The notes under the pieces: model-generated
The model's database searches: none
Told to the model about the DNA's origin: nothing
Seen by the model: only the letters and a program-made list of their open reading frames with translations
Assembly (NCBI GenBank): GCA_026645945.1
Contig: JAPKMO010000007.1
Coordinates: 1 to 64,000, forward strand
Source of the DNA: Anaerolineae bacterium
Lineage (GTDB): Bacteria; Chloroflexota; Anaerolineae; Aggregatilineales; Phototrophicaceae
Direction of reading: 5' to 3'
DNA length: 64,000 nt
Position numbers and translations under genes: made by a program
Shown here: positions 61,474-64,000 of the stretch, piece by piece
Numbering within the stretch: the first letter of the stretch is position 1
How the letters are laid out: the number at the start of each line of letters is the position of its first letter

Positions 61474-62505
61474 ATGAAAAAGTTTTGGTTATACGGTTTG
61501 CTGCTTTTGATAATCGCGCTGTCCGGCGTGGTGACGCTGGCGCAGGAAGAAATGGAACTTGGCACGGCGGAAGACCTGGAAGTGACCGACGCGGAAATTG
61601 AAGCCGCTGCCGAGGTGCTGGGCGAAGACGGTTTTATCGGCATTGTCGCCTGCACTTTTTCAACGGAGTATCACTTCACCGTTGCCGACAGCGCACGGCA
61701 GCGGGCGGAAGACCTGGGGCTGCGGGTGACGATGGTGGATTCCGAAATTAACGTCGAAAAGCAGATCAACGCGATTGAAAACCTGACGGCCAGCGGCGCC
61801 GATGTGATCGTGATCTGCCTGTTCGATCCACCGAGCGTGCTGTCGGCGCTGCAAGAAGCGGCTGACGCGGGCGTGAAGATCGTGCAGTATGCCGGTCGGC
61901 AGTTGGCCGACATCGGTGGCGTGACGATCAGTATCGAAGATGCTGACCTGGGACGCGCGGCGGGTGAATATGCGGCGCAGTTGATCGTCGAAGAACTGGA
62001 TGGTCAGGCCAATGTGGCCGTTTTGGACTACCCGGACGTTGCGAATGTGGTGGTGCGGGCGGATGCAATCCGCGCCGCGATTGCTGAAGGTGCGCCGGAT
62101 GCGGTTATCGTCGGCAGCTACCTGGGCGGCACGACCGAAAACGGCCTGACTTCGATGGAAACGGCGCTGGTCGAACACCCCGATATTAATGTGGTGGTGA
62201 GCATCAATGACGCGGGCGCTTATGGGGCGATGCAGGCGCTCCAGAACGCCGGTAATGAGGATGCTTTCATCGTGGGTATTGATGCTGAAAAACAGGCTAT
62301 TGAGCTGATCGCGGCAGGAGGCATGTATAAAGGTACGGTGGACACCTCGCCCGCCAAAACCGGCGAAATGACCATCAACGCCGCCATTAAACTGCTGGCC
62401 GGCAGCGAATTTCCGCAGAATATCGCCGTGCCGGTGACGCTGGTCACGGCGGACAATGTGGCCGACTTCCTGACGGCAGAGCCGACTCCTGAGGTGACGC
62501 CTTAG
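61474..62505 (+). CDS. Periplasmic sugar-binding protein (ribose-type)
   Basis: 343 aa. A signal peptide with probable cleavage after TLAQ (about residue 24) is followed by an acidic stretch and a type I binding fold: IGIVACTFSTEYHFTVADSAR, ASGADVIVICLFDPPSVLSAL, VVVSINDAGAYGAMQAL and IVGIDAEKQAIELI. AAGGAGCG precedes the ATG. It delivers its sugar to the permease and ATPase that follow. Confidence 0.87.
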   Translation: MKKFWLYGLLLLIIALSGVVTLAQEEMELGTAEDLEVTDAEIEAAAEVLGEDGFIGIVACTFSTEYHFTVADSARQRAEDLGLRVTMVDSEINVEKQINAIENLTASGADVIVICLFDPPSVLSALQEAADAGVKIVQYAGRQLADIGGVTISIEDADLGRAAGEYAAQLIVEELDGQANVAVLDYPDVANVVVRADAIRAAIAEGAPDAVIVGSYLGGTTENGLTSMETALVEHPDINVVVSINDAGAYGAMQALQNAGNEDAFIVGIDAEKQAIELIAAGGMYKGTVDTSPAKTGEMTINAAIKLLAGSEFPQNIAVPVTLVTADNVADFLTAEPTPEVTP

Positions 62506-62520
62506 CCGAGTGTAAAGCAG

Positions 62521-62555
62521 GTAGGGGCATATTCAACTTCAACATATGCCCCTAC
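62521..62555 (+). other. Intercistronic hairpin between binding protein and permease genes
   Basis: Perfect 12-bp arms GTAGGGGCATAT (62521-62532) and ATATGCCCCTAC (62544-62555), 15 bp after the binding-protein stop and 43 bp before the permease. There is no T-run. It is the third example of such a hairpin at this place in an importer operon in this window. Confidence 0.7.
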
Positions 62556-62598
62556 AAGAATATTTGTTATTGTTGGACAGCTTTTGCGAGGCCGTTTT

Positions 62599-63594
62599 AT
62601 GGCTACTCCAGATCATACACCTCTGCTTCCCGGTCAGCAGCAGGGTACGCCGCGCCGTATCATCAACTTCATCGGCGAACAGGGGTTCATTGTCATTTTC
62701 ATTTTGTGGGCGCTTTATTTAAGCGTCAGCACCAACAACTTCGCTACGGCGCAGAATGTTTTCACGATTCTCCGGCAGGCGACCATCATCGGTATTGTCG
62801 CCATCGGCGCGCATTTTATCATCCTGCTGGGTGATATTGATCTGTCGCTGGCGTCCAATTTGACGCTTTCCGGCGTGGTGATGGCCTCTTTGATGGTCAA
62901 CCAGGAACTGCCGCCGCTTCTGGCGGTGTTGTGCGCGCTCGGCCTAGGGGGGCTGATCGGGCTGGTTAACGGCATGGTCATCACCCGGCTAAAAATCAAT
63001 GCCATCATCACAACGCTGGGTATGTTGAGCATCCTGGAAGGCATCGCGTTTATCATCACCCAGGGCAAGACGATTTTTGGCGATGCGATTGAGGCGATCA
63101 AGTTTCTCTCGCGCGGGACGCTGTTCGATGCGATTCCGCTGCCGGTTATCGTGTTGTTCGTTTTTTATGCAGCGGCTTTCGTCGTGCTGGCACGCACGAC
63201 CTACGGCGCGCGGGTGTTCGCCGTCGGCAACAATTCCAAAGCTGCATGGCTCTCCGGCATCAACGTAGACCGGATTAAAGTGCTGACCTACGTGCTGGCC
63301 GGCATGCTGGCGGCCTTCGGCGGGGTGATGCAGGTGGCGCGGCAGGGTACGGCCACCGGCGGCATGGGGTCAGATTTTCTGTTCCCGGTGCTGACGGCGG
63401 TGGTATTGGGCGGTGCCAGCCTGACCGGCGGGCGCGGCAAGATCGTGAATACGCTGATTGCGGCGGTTTTCCTGACGACCATCACCAACGGCATGGTGCT
63501 GCTTGGCATCAGCATTTATACCCAGCGAGTGGTATCCGGCGCGATCCTCATCATCGCGCTTTCGTTAGACCGGCTGCGGACGGTGCGCGTATGA
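62599..63594 (+). CDS. Ribose-type ABC transporter permease
   Basis: 331 aa from the ATG at 62599 with GAGG 8 bp upstream; a TTG five codons earlier lacks support. ILLGDIDLSLASNLTLSGVV and RTTYGARVFAVGNNSKAAWLSGINVDR are hallmarks of the RbsC family, and GGASLTGGRGKIVNTLIAAVFLTTI follows. About nine hydrophobic helices. The stop overlaps the ATPase start (ATGA). Confidence 0.87.
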   Translation: MATPDHTPLLPGQQQGTPRRIINFIGEQGFIVIFILWALYLSVSTNNFATAQNVFTILRQATIIGIVAIGAHFIILLGDIDLSLASNLTLSGVVMASLMVNQELPPLLAVLCALGLGGLIGLVNGMVITRLKINAIITTLGMLSILEGIAFIITQGKTIFGDAIEAIKFLSRGTLFDAIPLPVIVLFVFYAAAFVVLARTTYGARVFAVGNNSKAAWLSGINVDRIKVLTYVLAGMLAAFGGVMQVARQGTATGGMGSDFLFPVLTAVVLGGASLTGGRGKIVNTLIAAVFLTTITNGMVLLGISIYTQRVVSGAILIIALSLDRLRTVRV

Positions 63595-64000
63595 GCTTTT
63601 TACGCATCGAAAAGATCGGCAAAGCCTATCCCGGTGTGCAGGCACTTCAGGATGTTTCGTTCGAGGTGCAGGCAGGGCAGGTTCATGCCCTGGTTGGGGA
63701 AAACGGCGCGGGCAAGTCCACGCTCATCAAAATTCTGTCGGGTGCGGAACAGCCCGACTCCGGCCATATCTGGCTGGACAACCGGCCTTACGCGCCGCAC
63801 ACGCCAAAAGACGCGCTGGCCGCTAACGTCGCTACGATTTACCAGACCTTTAACCTCCTGCCCGACCGCACGGTTGCCTATAATGTCCTGCTGGGTAAGG
63901 AAGCGCGCGGGCGCTGGGGACTGCTTGATTTGGAAGCGATGCGGACGCAGGCGCGCGAAATCCTGGCGCGGTTGGGCGCTTCGCACTTGGAGCCGGATAT
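63591..64000 (+). CDS. Sugar ABC transporter ATPase (RbsA-like), cut by the window's right edge
   Basis: 136 residues are visible. FLRIEKIGKAYPGVQALQDV opens the first nucleotide-binding domain, Walker A is GENGAGKST and the Q-loop is IYQTFNLL. The rest, probably including a second domain as in RbsA/XylG, lies beyond the window. It overlaps the permease gene by 4 bp. Confidence 0.85.
   Translation, partial: MSFLRIEKIGKAYPGVQALQDVSFEVQAGQVHALVGENGAGKSTLIKILSGAEQPDSGHIWLDNRPYAPHTPKDALAANVATIYQTFNLLPDRTVAYNVLLGKEARGRWGLLDLEAMRTQAREILARLGASHLEPD

Noticed and set aside
62521-62555. Rho-independent terminator
   Set aside because: A perfect stem but no T-run, and the genes on both sides belong to one transporter.
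1-64000. tRNA or rRNA genes
   Set aside because: I looked through the intergenic gaps and saw no cloverleaf with CCA-end or T-loop features and no rRNA-like stretch. A covariance-model scan would be decisive.

Overview
The window is GC-rich, densely packed bacterial DNA with short gaps, many 1-20 bp gene overlaps and mostly recognisable Shine-Dalgarno sites. It carries no rRNA, tRNA, CRISPR array or transposase that I can see. The mix of many sugar ABC importers and sugar kinases, a group 3b-type hydrogenase, a complex I-like group 4 hydrogenase and multiheme cytochromes suggests a heterotrophic, at least partly anaerobic member of the Chloroflexota (Anaerolineae-like). That placement is an inference from gene content and protein character; no marker gene is present to prove it.

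Layout. 1-2.85 kb: the 3' part of a wax ester synthase/DGAT fused to an SCP2 domain, a GNAT acetyltransferase and a small charged protein behind a structured leader. 2.87-11.0 kb (minus strand): a sugar operon of DeoR regulator, binding protein, permease, ATPase, PfkB kinase, DUF4432 mutarotase-like protein, second PfkB kinase and LacD-type aldolase. 11.15-14.5 kb: an unusual phosphofructokinase overlapping a ROK kinase, converging on a xylulokinase-like FGGY kinase. 14.5-14.85 kb: a 14-bp tandem repeat. 14.86-22.2 kb: a SorC regulator divergent from an UlaG/UlaD pathway fed by an ABC importer instead of a PTS.

22.3-31.1 kb: an ArsR-controlled respiratory operon with a triheme cytochrome, two YeeE/YedE sulfur-transport proteins, a Tat-exported Psr/Phs-type molybdopterin enzyme with FeS and cytochrome b subunits, a diheme lipoprotein, a nonaheme cytochrome and MobA. 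31.1-36.6 kb (minus): a group 3b NiFe (sulf)hydrogenase operon with its protease, HypA and a stand-alone cyclic-nucleotide-binding protein. 36.8-45.3 kb (plus): a ten-subunit complex I-like group 4 NiFe hydrogenase with its own HycI-type protease. CRP-type palindromes lie upstream of the sulfur operon and between the two hydrogenase operons.

45.3-53.8 kb: a FadR-like regulator with a matching operator heads genes for an alkyl-DHAP-synthase-like flavoprotein, a glycerol-3-phosphate dehydrogenase and an FGGY kinase, followed by a radical SAM/AlaX pair. 53.9-60.3 kb (minus): ribokinase, a phosphotriesterase-like lactonase candidate, an FGGY kinase, a small unknown protein and a GH3 glycosidase. 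60.4-64 kb: a second SorC regulator and a ribose-type ABC importer running off the right edge. Two 88-bp copies of a palindromic element (45.3 and 54.8 kb) share a 20-bp core with the 14-bp tandem repeat.

Themes: sugar uptake followed by phosphorylation by one of nine kinases; H2 and reduced-sulfur metabolism with electron wiring across the membrane; and neutral or ether lipid metabolism. There is no obvious pseudogene.
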